Below, one piece after another: positions 9,651 through 18,055 of a stretch of DNA of 32,759 bases. The notes beneath the pieces are model-generated. The model did not search any database. It saw only the letters and a list, made by a program, of their open reading frames with translations, and was not told the DNA's origin. Within the stretch, counting starts at the first letter, position 1, and every line of letters begins with the position of its first letter. Origin of the DNA: Ignavibacteriales bacterium (GTDB lineage Bacteria; Bacteroidota; Ignavibacteria; Ignavibacteriales; Melioribacteraceae); contig QZJX01000022.1 of NCBI GenBank assembly GCA_003599395.1, positions 1 to 32,759 of the forward strand, in the 5' to 3' direction. Both the position numbers and the translations under genes were made by a program.

Positions 9651-10625
9651 ATGATAATAGTTACAGGCGGTGCAGGTTTTATAGGAAGCGTAACTGTTTG
9701 GAAGCTTAATCAAATTGGCAGAAGTGATATTGTTATTGTTGATGAGTTGAGAGACGGTGAAAAGTGGAAAAACCTAAATGGACTTTCGTTTGCGGATATC
9801 TATCATAAATCTGATTTTCTTGATATGGTTTTAGACAATGAAGTTCCTTTCAAACCGGAAGCAATAATTCATCTCGGCGCTTGTTCATCAACAACCGAAA
9901 AAGATGCTGATTATCTTTTGCATAATAATTTTGTATATACTGTCGAACTTGCGAAGTATGCTCTTGAAAGAGATATAAGATTTATTTATGCCTCATCCGC
10001 GGCGACTTATGGAAGCGGTGAATTTGGTTATAACGATAATGAGAACGAAGTTGAAAAGCTAAGACCGCTGAATATGTATGGCTATTCAAAACAAATGTTT
10101 GATCTTTGGGCTAAACAGAATAAAGTTTTAGATAGAATTGTAGGACTTAAATATTTCAATGTATATGGACCAAATGAATTTCACAAAGGTGATATGAGAA
10201 GTGTTGTTCACAAATCATTTGAACAAATTAGAGATACGGGTAAAGTAAAGTTATTTAAGTCAACAGATGCAAAATATGAAGACGGCGGACAGATGCGTGA
10301 TTTTATTTATGTAAAGGATGCTGTTGATATGACATTATTCTTCCTCGAAAATATTGATGCAAACGGAATTTATAATATTGGTACCGGTCATGCAAGGACT
10401 TGGAATGATTTAGTGACCTCAGTATTTAATTCAATCGGTAAACAGGTTAACATTGAGTACATTGACATGCCGCAGCATTTACTTGGCAAGTATCAAAATT
10501 TTACCGAAGCTAAAATTGAAAAAATCAAAAGTGCTGGTTACAAAAAGGAAATTACCTCGCTTGAAAAAGGTGTTGAGGATTATGTTAAGAATTATCTTTT
10601 GAAAAATGAGTATTTAGCTTGGTAA
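9651..10625 (+). CDS. hldD: ADP-L-glycero-D-manno-heptose 6-epimerase
   Basis: This cytoplasmic short-chain-dehydrogenase-type epimerase converts ADP-D-glycero- to ADP-L-glycero-manno-heptose for the LPS inner core. The 324-residue length is normal. The Rossmann motif TGGAGFIGS is at residues 5-13, the catalytic tyrosine in MYGYSK (Y143, K147), and the second catalytic lysine in NEFHKGDMRS (K179). These correspond to Y140 and K178 of the E. coli enzyme. The DELRDGEKWKNL segment typical of HldD distinguishes it from UDP-glucose epimerases. An AAGGAG ribosome site lies 11 bases before the ATG. It indicates a Gram-negative envelope with heptose-containing LPS. No other heptose genes are adjacent. 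Confidence 0.94.
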   Translation: MIIVTGGAGFIGSVTVWKLNQIGRSDIVIVDELRDGEKWKNLNGLSFADIYHKSDFLDMVLDNEVPFKPEAIIHLGACSSTTEKDADYLLHNNFVYTVELAKYALERDIRFIYASSAATYGSGEFGYNDNENEVEKLRPLNMYGYSKQMFDLWAKQNKVLDRIVGLKYFNVYGPNEFHKGDMRSVVHKSFEQIRDTGKVKLFKSTDAKYEDGGQMRDFIYVKDAVDMTLFFLENIDANGIYNIGTGHARTWNDLVTSVFNSIGKQVNIEYIDMPQHLLGKYQNFTEAKIEKIKSAGYKKEITSLEKGVEDYVKNYLLKNEYLAW

Positions 10626-10643
10626 ATCCTTTAGCCGCATGTT

Positions 10644-10668
10644 ATTCCCGCATGCTTCAAGCGGGAAT
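10644..10668. repeat. Dispersed hairpin repeat, ATTCCCGC family
   Basis: Arms ATTCCCGC (10644-10651) and GCGGGAAT (10661-10668) form a perfect 8 bp stem around a 9-base loop. The same unit recurs at 31190-31214, identical over arms and loop, with matching flanks, so the two copies share about 30 bases with one mismatch. Lying just after hldD it may also stall transcription, but no T-run follows. Confidence 0.8.
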
Positions 10669-10732
10669 CTATAAAACAAAGGGATGATCAACTTTATGGG
10701 TTTAACCAGCATTCTTTGGAGAAGAATTTAAT

Positions 10733-11191
10733 ATGAAACTCGCAACACTTTGTTATGTTCAAAAAGACAACAAAACATTAATGCTTTACCGTAATAAAAA
10801 AGAAAACGATTACCACGAGGGGAAGTGGAATGGACTCGGCGGAAAGTTTGAATTGGGTGAATCACCTGAAGATTGTGCTATTAGAGAAATTAAAGAAGAA
10901 GCAGGATTAACAGTAAAAAATATTATCATGAAAGGATTTATAACTTTTCCATTATTTGACGGGAAAGATGATTGGCATGTATTCCTTTTTGTAATTGATA
11001 AATTTGAAGGGGATTTAATCGATTCACCAGAAGGCGAGCTTGATTGGATCGATAACGATAAATTATCGGAAATAAATTTATGGGAAGGGGATAAGATTTT
11101 TATCCCTTGGCTTTTTGAAGATAAGTTTTTCAGCGCAAAGTTTAATTATGAGGAAGGCAAGTTCAAAGATTACGAAGTTAATTTTTATTAA
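10733..11191 (+). CDS. Nudix hydrolase, MutT/8-oxo-dGTP diphosphatase type
   Basis: The 152-residue protein carries an intact Nudix box at residues 37-59: G37, five residues, E43, seven residues, then REIKEEAGL (R51, E52, E55, E56). These residues bind the metal that attacks the pyrophosphate bond. The WNGLGGKFE lead-in and a C-terminal pattern with WLFEDKFFSAKF are typical of the 8-oxo-dGTP diphosphatase subgroup (human MTH1-like), which cleanses oxidised nucleotides. Exact substrate cannot be fixed from sequence. A GGAG site lies 11 bases before the ATG. It is separated from hldD by 107 bp containing the hairpin repeat, so it may have its own promoter. Confidence 0.88.
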   Translation: MKLATLCYVQKDNKTLMLYRNKKENDYHEGKWNGLGGKFELGESPEDCAIREIKEEAGLTVKNIIMKGFITFPLFDGKDDWHVFLFVIDKFEGDLIDSPEGELDWIDNDKLSEINLWEGDKIFIPWLFEDKFFSAKFNYEEGKFKDYEVNFY

Positions 11192-11196
11192 AAAAG

Positions 11197-11266
11197 AACA
11201 CAGATTTGTTATAATCTGCGAAGATCTTAATAATCATAAAGATTTGCGTTCAATTGAATCTGTGTT
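11197..11266. repeat. Dispersed inverted-repeat element, ACAGATT family
   Basis: Perfect 10-base terminal arms, AACACAGATT (11197-11206) and AATCTGTGTT (11257-11266), enclose a 50-base interior with further echoes of the same word (AATCTGCG, GATTTGCG). It fills the gap between two convergent genes and may act as a two-way terminator. Elements built from this ACAGATT word are widespread in bacterial genomes. Membership of a multi-copy family here is inference, as only one copy is in the window. Confidence 0.6.
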
Positions 11267-11270
11267 GTGA

Positions 11271-12074
11271 CTATTCAATTCTTCTTTTCAAAAATCCGCA
11301 AATCATATCATTAACATAAGATGGATTTTCGATCGGGGATAAATGCCCAGCTCTTGGAACAATTGCATACTCTGAATCTTTAATCTTATCAGCCATTTCA
11401 CGCATTACAGGTGGTGGAGTCAGCTTATCAAACGAACCGCCCATCACAAGTGTTGGTATTTCAATCTTCTTTAAAAATTTGGTTGTACTTGTTCTTGATA
11501 ACATTGCAAGCAACGATCCTTTAACACCAACCGGATTATTATTTTTGCAAATCTTAGTAATATACTCGACAGTTGATTTCATATTTTCGAGAGATTCATC
11601 GGCAAATAAATTTGGAATCAAGTCATCAACAAATTTATCCAATCCATCGGTATTGATTTTATTAATTCCCTCTGATCTTTTAACCTTCCCGGCATCATCA
11701 TCAGCATCCGATTTTGTATCCAGCAGAATCAATCCGTTGAATCTTGATTGATCTCTTTCAACTGCACGTAAAGCAATATATCCACCCATTGACAGTCCGC
11801 ATAAAACAGGTTTTCCTAATTTGCCTAAATCTAGCTCGTGCATAAGCCAAAACAAATCATCAACAAAAAACTCCATTGTGTATTGACCATCGCCGACATA
11901 ACTTTTCCCTAACCCTCTTATATCATAAGCAATAATATTATAATCTTTTTGAAGTGCGCGGATTTGACTATTCCACATTGTATAATCAAATGGGAATCCA
12001 TGAATTAATATCACAGTTTGTTTTTCGCTGTTGCCCAGGTCGTGAACAGATAAACCGTTTATCGTAATATGCAT
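11271..12074 (-). CDS. Alpha/beta-fold hydrolase
   Basis: The start at ATG 12074 (267 residues) is preferred because a GGAG site sits 5 bases upstream. An earlier ATG at 12101 would add only nine residues and lacks such a site. The serine-hydrolase triad can be placed: nucleophile S95 in GLSMGG, D216 in GGSFDKLTP, and H244 in PRAGHLSP. The oxyanion loop is HGFPF at 25-29. This layout matches small cytoplasmic esterases and 3-oxoadipate enol-lactonase-like proteins, but the substrate is not identifiable. It lies 99 bp downstream of rtcB and converges with the Nudix gene. Confidence 0.85.
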   Translation of the reverse strand: MHITINGLSVHDLGNSEKQTVILIHGFPFDYTMWNSQIRALQKDYNIIAYDIRGLGKSYVGDGQYTMEFFVDDLFWLMHELDLGKLGKPVLCGLSMGGYIALRAVERDQSRFNGLILLDTKSDADDDAGKVKRSEGINKINTDGLDKFVDDLIPNLFADESLENMKSTVEYITKICKNNNPVGVKGSLLAMLSRTSTTKFLKKIEIPTLVMGGSFDKLTPPPVMREMADKIKDSEYAIVPRAGHLSPIENPSYVNDMICGFLKRRIE

Positions 12075-12173
12075 AACAACTCCAAGAATTTGAGTGAACA
12101 AGATAACAAAATCTTTATGAATGTTGAACTATATAAGGAATAAAAGGAACATGACACCACAACAGTGGACAAT

Positions 12174-13628
12174 TTATCCTTTAATAACTCCAACCGGTTT
12201 TATCTTTGCAACTTTATTGCTTATACCTGAGTTATGCATTATATCAACAACATCAAAAACATCTTTATACGCATAAGGCATTTCTTCGGCAATTGTACCG
12301 TAACCTTTTGCTGCAATTGCAATTCCTTGTGAATGCAACTCTTTAATTAAATCCCTTCCTTTCCCTGCTTTTTTCGCTTGTGTTCTACTTTGAACTCTAC
12401 CTGCACCGTGACATGAACTTCCGAAAGTTTCTTCCATAGCTTTTGGGGTTCCTGAAAGTATAAATGAATATCGCCCCATATCACCGGGGACTAAAACCGG
12501 CTGACCAATATCTTTATATTTGCTTGGAATAAATTCATTCCCCGGTGGAAATGCTCTCGTTGCTCCTTTACGATGAACGCAGACATTTTTTAATTCACCG
12601 CCAACACTATGCTTTTCTATTTTCGCGATATTATGGCAAACATCGTAAATAAGTTTGAAGTCCAGTTCACTTTCGGAAATGTTAAAAGTTCTTAACATAC
12701 TCTTCTTTGCAAGATGCATTATAATTTGTCTGTTGTTCCATGCGAAGTTTGCCGCACATCTCATAGCATGGAGATAATCTTGTCCTTCTTGTGATTGAAT
12801 TGGTGCGCATGCAAGCTGTCTATCCGGCAAATTGAAGTTGTATTTCTTTTCTGCTTTAACAAGTACTTTTAAGTAATCATCACATATTTGATACCCCAAT
12901 CCACGCGAACCGGTATGGATTAATATTAGAATTTGTCCTTTAAATATTCCGAAAACTTCGGCAGCTTTTTCATCGTAAATTTCATCAACCACATCAATTT
13001 CAAGAAAGTGATTACCGGAACCAAGCGTACCGGCTTGATCTTGTCCGCGTTCAATCGCTCGTTCTGAAACTGCATCCGGATCTGCATCCCGTAGTTTTCC
13101 TTTTTCTTCGGTGTATTCGATATCATCCGAATTACCAAAGCCATAGTCAACTGCCCATTGGCTTCCGCTTATTAAAATGTTCTTAATTTCTTTCGGCGGT
13201 AATTTTTTAATTGCACCGCTTGCACCTACACCGGTTGGCACATCTCTAAAAAACTGTTTAACAAGGTCATCAATTTTTGATTTCACTTTGTTGAATTCAA
13301 GTGAAGTTCTTGCTAATCTCACGCCGCAATTAATATCATAACCAACACCGCCGGGCGAAATTACTCCTTCATTGATATCGGTTGCTGCTACACCACCGAT
13401 CGGAAAACCGTAACCCCAATGAATATCCGGCATAGCTAGACTATATTTTTGAATTCCCGGAAGATGTGCAACATTTACAACTTGCTTGATTGCTTCGTCA
13501 TTTTGTAATGATCCTTCAAGCATATTTTTTGAAGTGTAAATTCGTCCGGGTACAAGCATCTTGCCTTGTCTTGGAATTTCCCAAAGATAGTCGGTGATCT
13601 TTTTCAATTCGTATCCGCTTATTAGCAT
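12174..13628 (-). CDS. rtcB: RNA-splicing ligase RtcB
   Basis: RtcB joins RNA ends carrying 2',3'-cyclic phosphate or 3'-phosphate to 5'-OH ends, using GTP and manganese. At 484 residues it is full length. Metal and guanylylation residues line up with the archaeal enzyme at a constant offset of three: D98 and C101 (GYDINCGVRL), N206 and H207 (GSGNHFLE), H238 (IHTGSRG), H332 (VCHNIAK) and H407 (SSCHGAGR), the residue that carries GMP. It follows archease by 50 bp on the same strand, the usual pairing. In bacteria it serves RNA repair, for example after ribonuclease-toxin damage. No RtcR-type activator gene is adjacent. Confidence 0.96.
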   Translation of the reverse strand: MLISGYELKKITDYLWEIPRQGKMLVPGRIYTSKNMLEGSLQNDEAIKQVVNVAHLPGIQKYSLAMPDIHWGYGFPIGGVAATDINEGVISPGGVGYDINCGVRLARTSLEFNKVKSKIDDLVKQFFRDVPTGVGASGAIKKLPPKEIKNILISGSQWAVDYGFGNSDDIEYTEEKGKLRDADPDAVSERAIERGQDQAGTLGSGNHFLEIDVVDEIYDEKAAEVFGIFKGQILILIHTGSRGLGYQICDDYLKVLVKAEKKYNFNLPDRQLACAPIQSQEGQDYLHAMRCAANFAWNNRQIIMHLAKKSMLRTFNISESELDFKLIYDVCHNIAKIEKHSVGGELKNVCVHRKGATRAFPPGNEFIPSKYKDIGQPVLVPGDMGRYSFILSGTPKAMEETFGSSCHGAGRVQSRTQAKKAGKGRDLIKELHSQGIAIAAKGYGTIAEEMPYAYKDVFDVVDIMHNSGISNKVAKIKPVGVIKG

Positions 13629-13678
13629 AGTTTCACCTTGATACGTTTCTGATATGATATAATTATAAAAGGAATGGG

Positions 13679-14104
13679 TTAAATGTCAAAGATAATTCGC
13701 GTGGTATATTCGTCTTTTTCTTTTTTGATTTCCAATTGATGATAAGTGATTGCTTTTATTTCTTCTTTAAAATCAATTTTCGATGGTTGAACAGTTAAGC
13801 CTGCAAGACGAGCCGTTAATTTGTATTTATCGGTATGAACAAGTTTTAAATCTTCAGCAGAAGTGCAAAACCATTTTTTTGAAAGGAAGAGATAATTTAT
13901 TTCGCTTAAAAAATTTACGAGTAATTCTTCGAGTGAATCTGCTTCAAAATCTAATTTAATTTTTTCATCGTCGTATAAAATTTCGGCATCCAACATTGCT
14001 TTGTTCCAAGCATCAACAGCGCATAAAAATAATTCTTCGATTGTTGATGAGGTTAATTCAACCGCAATATCGGCAGTGTGTTCTATGAATTTATAGTTAT
14101 ACAT
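13679..14104 (-). CDS. Archease (RtcB activator)
   Basis: The 141-residue protein matches archease along its length. It opens with the family signature FIEHTADIAVE, including D12, and ends with YTTRIIFDI, including the penultimate D140. These two acidic positions correspond to the metal-binding aspartates of archaeal archease. Archease speeds RtcB guanylylation and allows multiple turnover. It is the upstream partner of rtcB and is almost certainly co-transcribed with it. The 55 bp gap to the DUF5916 gene upstream has no clear terminator, only a weak AT-rich inverted repeat. Confidence 0.92.
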   Translation of the reverse strand: MYNYKFIEHTADIAVELTSSTIEELFLCAVDAWNKAMLDAEILYDDEKIKLDFEADSLEELLVNFLSEINYLFLSKKWFCTSAEDLKLVHTDKYKLTARLAGLTVQPSKIDFKEEIKAITYHQLEIKKEKDEYTTRIIFDI

Positions 14105-14159
14105 ACTATAATGTGATGAATTCTGGAATCAAAAGAAATAGTAAAAGTGGTTTCTTTAA

Positions 14160-16337
14160 TTAAAAATAATAAAGATAACTTACCTTTAATACTCCGGCTC
14201 GGTTAACTGTATGCATTCTATTTGGACGAATTGTCCCCGCTAAATCAAATTCGGGACTTCTATCCTGAACTTCGTTATACGCAAAATGAATCCAACTTTT
14301 TGGTGAGAAATTGTATGATAAAAGGAAACCAACAATAAACCGTTCAAATTTGTCAGTTGAACGAACAAACACATTATCAAAGTAAATTCGAATCTTGAGA
14401 TCGTTGACGGGTTTTATATTTAGATATGGACGAGTATTAAAAGTAATATCTTCAATATTTCCGTCAGGATTTCCTTCAATAAACATGTCATATGAAGTTC
14501 CAATGGTAAGTTGACTCATTAATTTATAGCTGAATGAAGTCCCCATCCATGAATAGAAAGCAAGCCAATCTCGGCTGAAGTTATAAGTATGAGAATATCC
14601 TCCCCATAAATTGCCACTCCAATTAGGTGAAATATTAAACCAAGAACTTAAGTTTGCACTATAGGATGAGTAATCAACATTGTTATCCTTAGATTTTCCG
14701 GCATCTAGATTTATTTCAAATCCCCAATTATCTCTGAATTGCATATTATAACCTAGGATTGCAAAGTAATCAGTATAGTCGTCAGCTTTTTCCCAATTAA
14801 AACCACCACCGCCATATATCATAATGGATTTTAGATATCCAGTATCCCACCACCATCGTGGACCTGTCAGACCGACAGTTTCCATGGTTCCTCGCCATGG
14901 TACAAATCCAATTTCTTGAACATCAAAATCATTACCAATGTATCTACTTCTAAACATATTAATCCAAGAGTCTGCAAAGTTTGTGAAGCCAACAGAAAAG
15001 GCATAATCACCTTCGTTTCCTTTTATCGATCTTGCAAGTTGATATGAGAGTTGCCAATTGCTTCCTCTAAATGCACCATCGATATCAAGCACTCCGTAAT
15101 TATTGTATTCATTAAATTTTCCGACATATAAAACGCCGATCGAGGAGTTGTCCAAGATTTGTTTTTTCAGTCTTACAGATGCGAAGTATGAAGTAGGTTC
15201 AGTAATTTTTTCATTATTTAAAAAATAATCGGTTTGTTCTGTACGGGCAACAAATCCGCCGTATTCCCAATCACCAAATCTTCCGAATGCACGTGTACCA
15301 AATGATAACGGAACTTCATTTCCGTCGGGCAATTTTTTGCCAATTCGTCGTGAATAAAACAACTCGATTGGTTTATAGAATCCGGAATTTCTATCTCGAC
15401 CTGATGCATTAAAAACTTCACTTCCTTCAGTAAAGAATTGTCTTCGTTCACTAAAATAGGATTCATAACGGGAGATATTAAAATCATATGGATCAGCTTC
15501 AATTTGAGCAAAGTCGGGATTTGCGGTAAACTGAAATTTTAATTCAGGCGAGGGGTTATAAGAAATGTCCAGCCCTAAATCTGTATCAGTATCGTATTCA
15601 TCATTTCCGATATAATTAATTTTACTAATGCCAACCGGATAAATTTCCAAATTCAAACCATGCTGAGTTGGAGAAAAATCATCAAGGACTAAGCTTCCCC
15701 ATTTGGAAATTCTTTGACCCTCGTTTTCCTCATATGCTATCCAATAAGTATCTTCGTTATTTATTGAACGCCATCTGTCAAAATCGAGACCCCATTCTGT
15801 TAACTTGTCATTGTATTGGATTGACTTGTACGGAATTTCCATTTCTGCAACCCAGCCCCAATCATAAATTTCGGTATCAGCGAACCAAATTCCATCCCAA
15901 CTGTAATCACGGTTACGAGCATCGTCAAGCAACCTTGTATCTCCTCTAACACCGGAAGCATAAACAATAAATTTGTAAGCGGTTCTTCTGTCACCGAAAG
16001 TATCAATCATAAATGAAACACCATCTCCGGCAAAATCATCGAGTACACCTGTTTCGATTTGAATTTCTTCATGATTATCATAGCATATAAATAAACAATA
16101 CAATGCATCTTCTGTTGTTAAAACTTTTGTAACGGTTCTTTGAGTTGGTTTTTCATTATTATAAGGCGAATATTGAACAAAATCGGTAACTGAATCAGCT
16201 TGTAACCAGATATCATCAATCTTACCGTCAATTATAATTTGTTGATCAATTTTTTTGAGATGTAAAACTTTGTCTGAATTTGCAACTTGAGCAGTTAATA
16301 AGGTTACGAAAACAATAAAAAGTAAAATAGACCGCAT
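14160..16337 (-). CDS. DUF5916 outer-membrane protein with CBM9-like N-terminal domain
   Basis: The 725-residue protein has a signal peptide (residues 1 to about 16). It then has a carbohydrate-binding family-9-like sandwich domain from about 25 to 220 (IIIDGKIDDIWLQAD; WVAEMEIPYKSIQY). The rest, about 230-725, is rich in alternating aromatic and polar strands (YESYFSERRQFFTEGSEVF; FYSRRIGKKLPDG) and ends in the aromatic pattern VSYLYYF typical of outer-membrane beta barrels. DUF5916 proteins are common in Bacteroidota relatives; function is unknown, although a sugar- or surface-linked role is often assumed. It is transcribed divergently from the oxidoreductase gene across 135 bp. Confidence 0.85.
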   Translation of the reverse strand: MRSILLFIVFVTLLTAQVANSDKVLHLKKIDQQIIIDGKIDDIWLQADSVTDFVQYSPYNNEKPTQRTVTKVLTTEDALYCLFICYDNHEEIQIETGVLDDFAGDGVSFMIDTFGDRRTAYKFIVYASGVRGDTRLLDDARNRDYSWDGIWFADTEIYDWGWVAEMEIPYKSIQYNDKLTEWGLDFDRWRSINNEDTYWIAYEENEGQRISKWGSLVLDDFSPTQHGLNLEIYPVGISKINYIGNDEYDTDTDLGLDISYNPSPELKFQFTANPDFAQIEADPYDFNISRYESYFSERRQFFTEGSEVFNASGRDRNSGFYKPIELFYSRRIGKKLPDGNEVPLSFGTRAFGRFGDWEYGGFVARTEQTDYFLNNEKITEPTSYFASVRLKKQILDNSSIGVLYVGKFNEYNNYGVLDIDGAFRGSNWQLSYQLARSIKGNEGDYAFSVGFTNFADSWINMFRSRYIGNDFDVQEIGFVPWRGTMETVGLTGPRWWWDTGYLKSIMIYGGGGFNWEKADDYTDYFAILGYNMQFRDNWGFEINLDAGKSKDNNVDYSSYSANLSSWFNISPNWSGNLWGGYSHTYNFSRDWLAFYSWMGTSFSYKLMSQLTIGTSYDMFIEGNPDGNIEDITFNTRPYLNIKPVNDLKIRIYFDNVFVRSTDKFERFIVGFLLSYNFSPKSWIHFAYNEVQDRSPEFDLAGTIRPNRMHTVNRAGVLKVSYLYYF

Positions 16338-16472
16338 TTAATCCCCATCATTTTGAAATCTACATTTTAGACGAAATTCTTTCTATAAGGTTCACAATTT
16401 TAGGAATGATTCTTTATTCTCGACTGATTAAATTAAAAAGTACAAATATATCGTTTTTAGAGGAAATTGGTA

Positions 16473-17594
16473 ATGAAAATTCTTTTAATTGGCGGATATG
16501 GTAATGTTGGCAAATTTCTATCTGAATTAATTTTATCAAATACTAATTCATCAATTATTATTGTAGGCCGAGATAAAGCGAAAGCAGAAAAATTTAAAGA
16601 TGAATTAGTAGTAAGACATGATGAGAAAAGAATCGAAACCGGTTTTGTCGATGCTTCAAATACCGGTTCTCTTATAAACGAGTTTATGAAATCCGATTTT
16701 GTAATCAATGCAGCCAGTACAATTCAGTTTACTAATAATATTGTCGAAGCATTACTTCAAACAAAGAATAATTACCTCGATGTATTGATGTCATCTCCGC
16801 AAAAGTTAAACTTATTAAAAGCTACCTCGGAACAATTTGTCAAGAATGATCAATGTATAATAAGCGATGGCGGATTTCATCCCGGTTTACCGGCGGCATT
16901 AATTCGTTATGCTGCAGATTATTTTGATGAAATTCACTCGGCGAATGTAGGTAGCCTGCTGAATATGGATTGGAAGTTTGAATTTTCTTCACCGGATACA
17001 ATAAAAGAATTCATTTATGAGTTCAAAGAATATGATTCAACCGCTTATGTTAAAAAAGAATGGAGAAAGCTTAGTTATAAAGATTACAAATACTTTGATT
17101 TCGATAAACCTTTCGGAAAGAAACCTTGCATCTCTATGATGATGGAAGAGTTAAAGGAATTACCGGATGAATATCCGTCACTTTCTGAAACAGGATTTTA
17201 TATCTCCGGATTTAATTGGTTTACTGATTATTTTGTCACACCATTAATGATGTTCGCCGTGAAAAGATTTTCACTGAATAAATTGAATTCGATTACAAAA
17301 CTTTTTAAGTGGAGTCTCCGGAAATTTTCAAAACCTCCTTATAAAGTTATTCTTCAATTAATTGCAGAAGGAATTAAAGAAGATAAAAATCAGCAAATGA
17401 AAATTGAAGTATCTCATGAAGACGGATATTTTCTAACTGCTGTTCCTGCGTTTGCATGTTTGCATCAGTATTTAGAAAAGTCCAATAGAATTCCCGGACT
17501 TCACTTCCAAGCAAATTATGTTGAACCGAAAAAATTTTTAAATGACATAAAGCGATTAGGATGTGAAGTTAAAATCGAATTCAATTTGAAATAA
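16473..17594 (+). CDS. Saccharopine dehydrogenase-like NAD(P)-binding oxidoreductase
   Basis: Start ATG 16473 gives 373 residues and has GAGG about nine bases upstream. A TTG six bases earlier is less likely. A Rossmann fold opens the protein (MKILLIGGYGNVGKFL), followed by IIIVGRDKAKAEKF and SDFVINAAS, the usual signature of the saccharopine dehydrogenase NADP-binding domain family. The C-terminal part includes a hydrophobic stretch around FVTPLMMFAVKRF, so membrane association is possible. Substrate is not known. Family members range from lysine metabolism to trans-acting enoyl reductases. No lysine pathway gene is nearby, so a true saccharopine dehydrogenase role is not supported. Confidence 0.78.
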   Translation: MKILLIGGYGNVGKFLSELILSNTNSSIIIVGRDKAKAEKFKDELVVRHDEKRIETGFVDASNTGSLINEFMKSDFVINAASTIQFTNNIVEALLQTKNNYLDVLMSSPQKLNLLKATSEQFVKNDQCIISDGGFHPGLPAALIRYAADYFDEIHSANVGSLLNMDWKFEFSSPDTIKEFIYEFKEYDSTAYVKKEWRKLSYKDYKYFDFDKPFGKKPCISMMMEELKELPDEYPSLSETGFYISGFNWFTDYFVTPLMMFAVKRFSLNKLNSITKLFKWSLRKFSKPPYKVILQLIAEGIKEDKNQQMKIEVSHEDGYFLTAVPAFACLHQYLEKSNRIPGLHFQANYVEPKKFLNDIKRLGCEVKIEFNLK

Positions 17595-17657
17595 TCATAA
17601 ACTTTTTCATTTTTAATTCGATGATAGGTCATAGTATTAAAAAATCCGGAGAAATTT

Positions 17658-18053
17658 ATGGCATTCATTGAATGGAGTGATGACCTTTCTGTAAAAAATT
17701 TAACAATCGATTTTGAACATAAAAAACTTGTTGAGACAACAAATAAATTACATGCCGCAATGAGGGAAGGTAAGGGTTCTGCAGTTCTTGGAAATATTCT
17801 AAATGAACTGATTACTTATACTAAAACACATTTCAAGAATGAAGAAAATATCATGCGCAAGCATAATTACGCACATCTCGAAACACATATTGCCGAACAC
17901 AATAGTTTTGTGAAAGAGGTTGAATCGTTTTATGAAAAATATAAATCCGGCTCCGTTGCCGTTACAATTTCACTTATTAGTTTTCTTAAAGATTGGTTGG
18001 TTAAACATATACAAGGGAGTGATAAGAAGTTCGGACTATCAATCTTGAATTAA
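17658..18053 (+). CDS. Bacteriohemerythrin
   Basis: This small soluble four-helix protein binds oxygen at a di-iron centre. All seven iron ligands can be located in 131 residues: H21 (DFEHKKL), H58 and E62 (THFKNEE), H77 and H81 (ETHIAEH), H117 and D122 (KHIQGSD). The order and spacing match the family. A CCGGAG site lies a few bases before the ATG. Likely jobs are O2 sensing, storage or delivery in a microaerobic or facultative cell, which fits the anaerobic respiratory genes elsewhere in the window. Its stop lies two bases from the stop of the convergent meaB gene, leaving no room for separate terminators. Confidence 0.93.
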   Translation: MAFIEWSDDLSVKNLTIDFEHKKLVETTNKLHAAMREGKGSAVLGNILNELITYTKTHFKNEENIMRKHNYAHLETHIAEHNSFVKEVESFYEKYKSGSVAVTISLISFLKDWLVKHIQGSDKKFGLSILN

Positions 18054-18055
18054 TG

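Noticed and set aside
12150-12170. CCAC-AACA-GTGG hairpin after rtcB as a terminator
   Set aside because: The stem is only four base pairs and no T-run follows on the minus strand.
12926-13150. A 74-codon minus-strand frame inside rtcB
   Set aside because: It is a shadow frame of rtcB, which keeps all catalytic residues in the main frame.
14132-14157. AAAGAAA/TTTCTTT inverted repeat as a terminator after archease's upstream neighbour
   Set aside because: The stem is A/T only, apart from one G-C pair, and too weak to call.
15218-16006. Several 60-100 codon frames inside the DUF5916 gene on both strands
   Set aside because: They overlap a complete gene, have no family features and look like chance frames.
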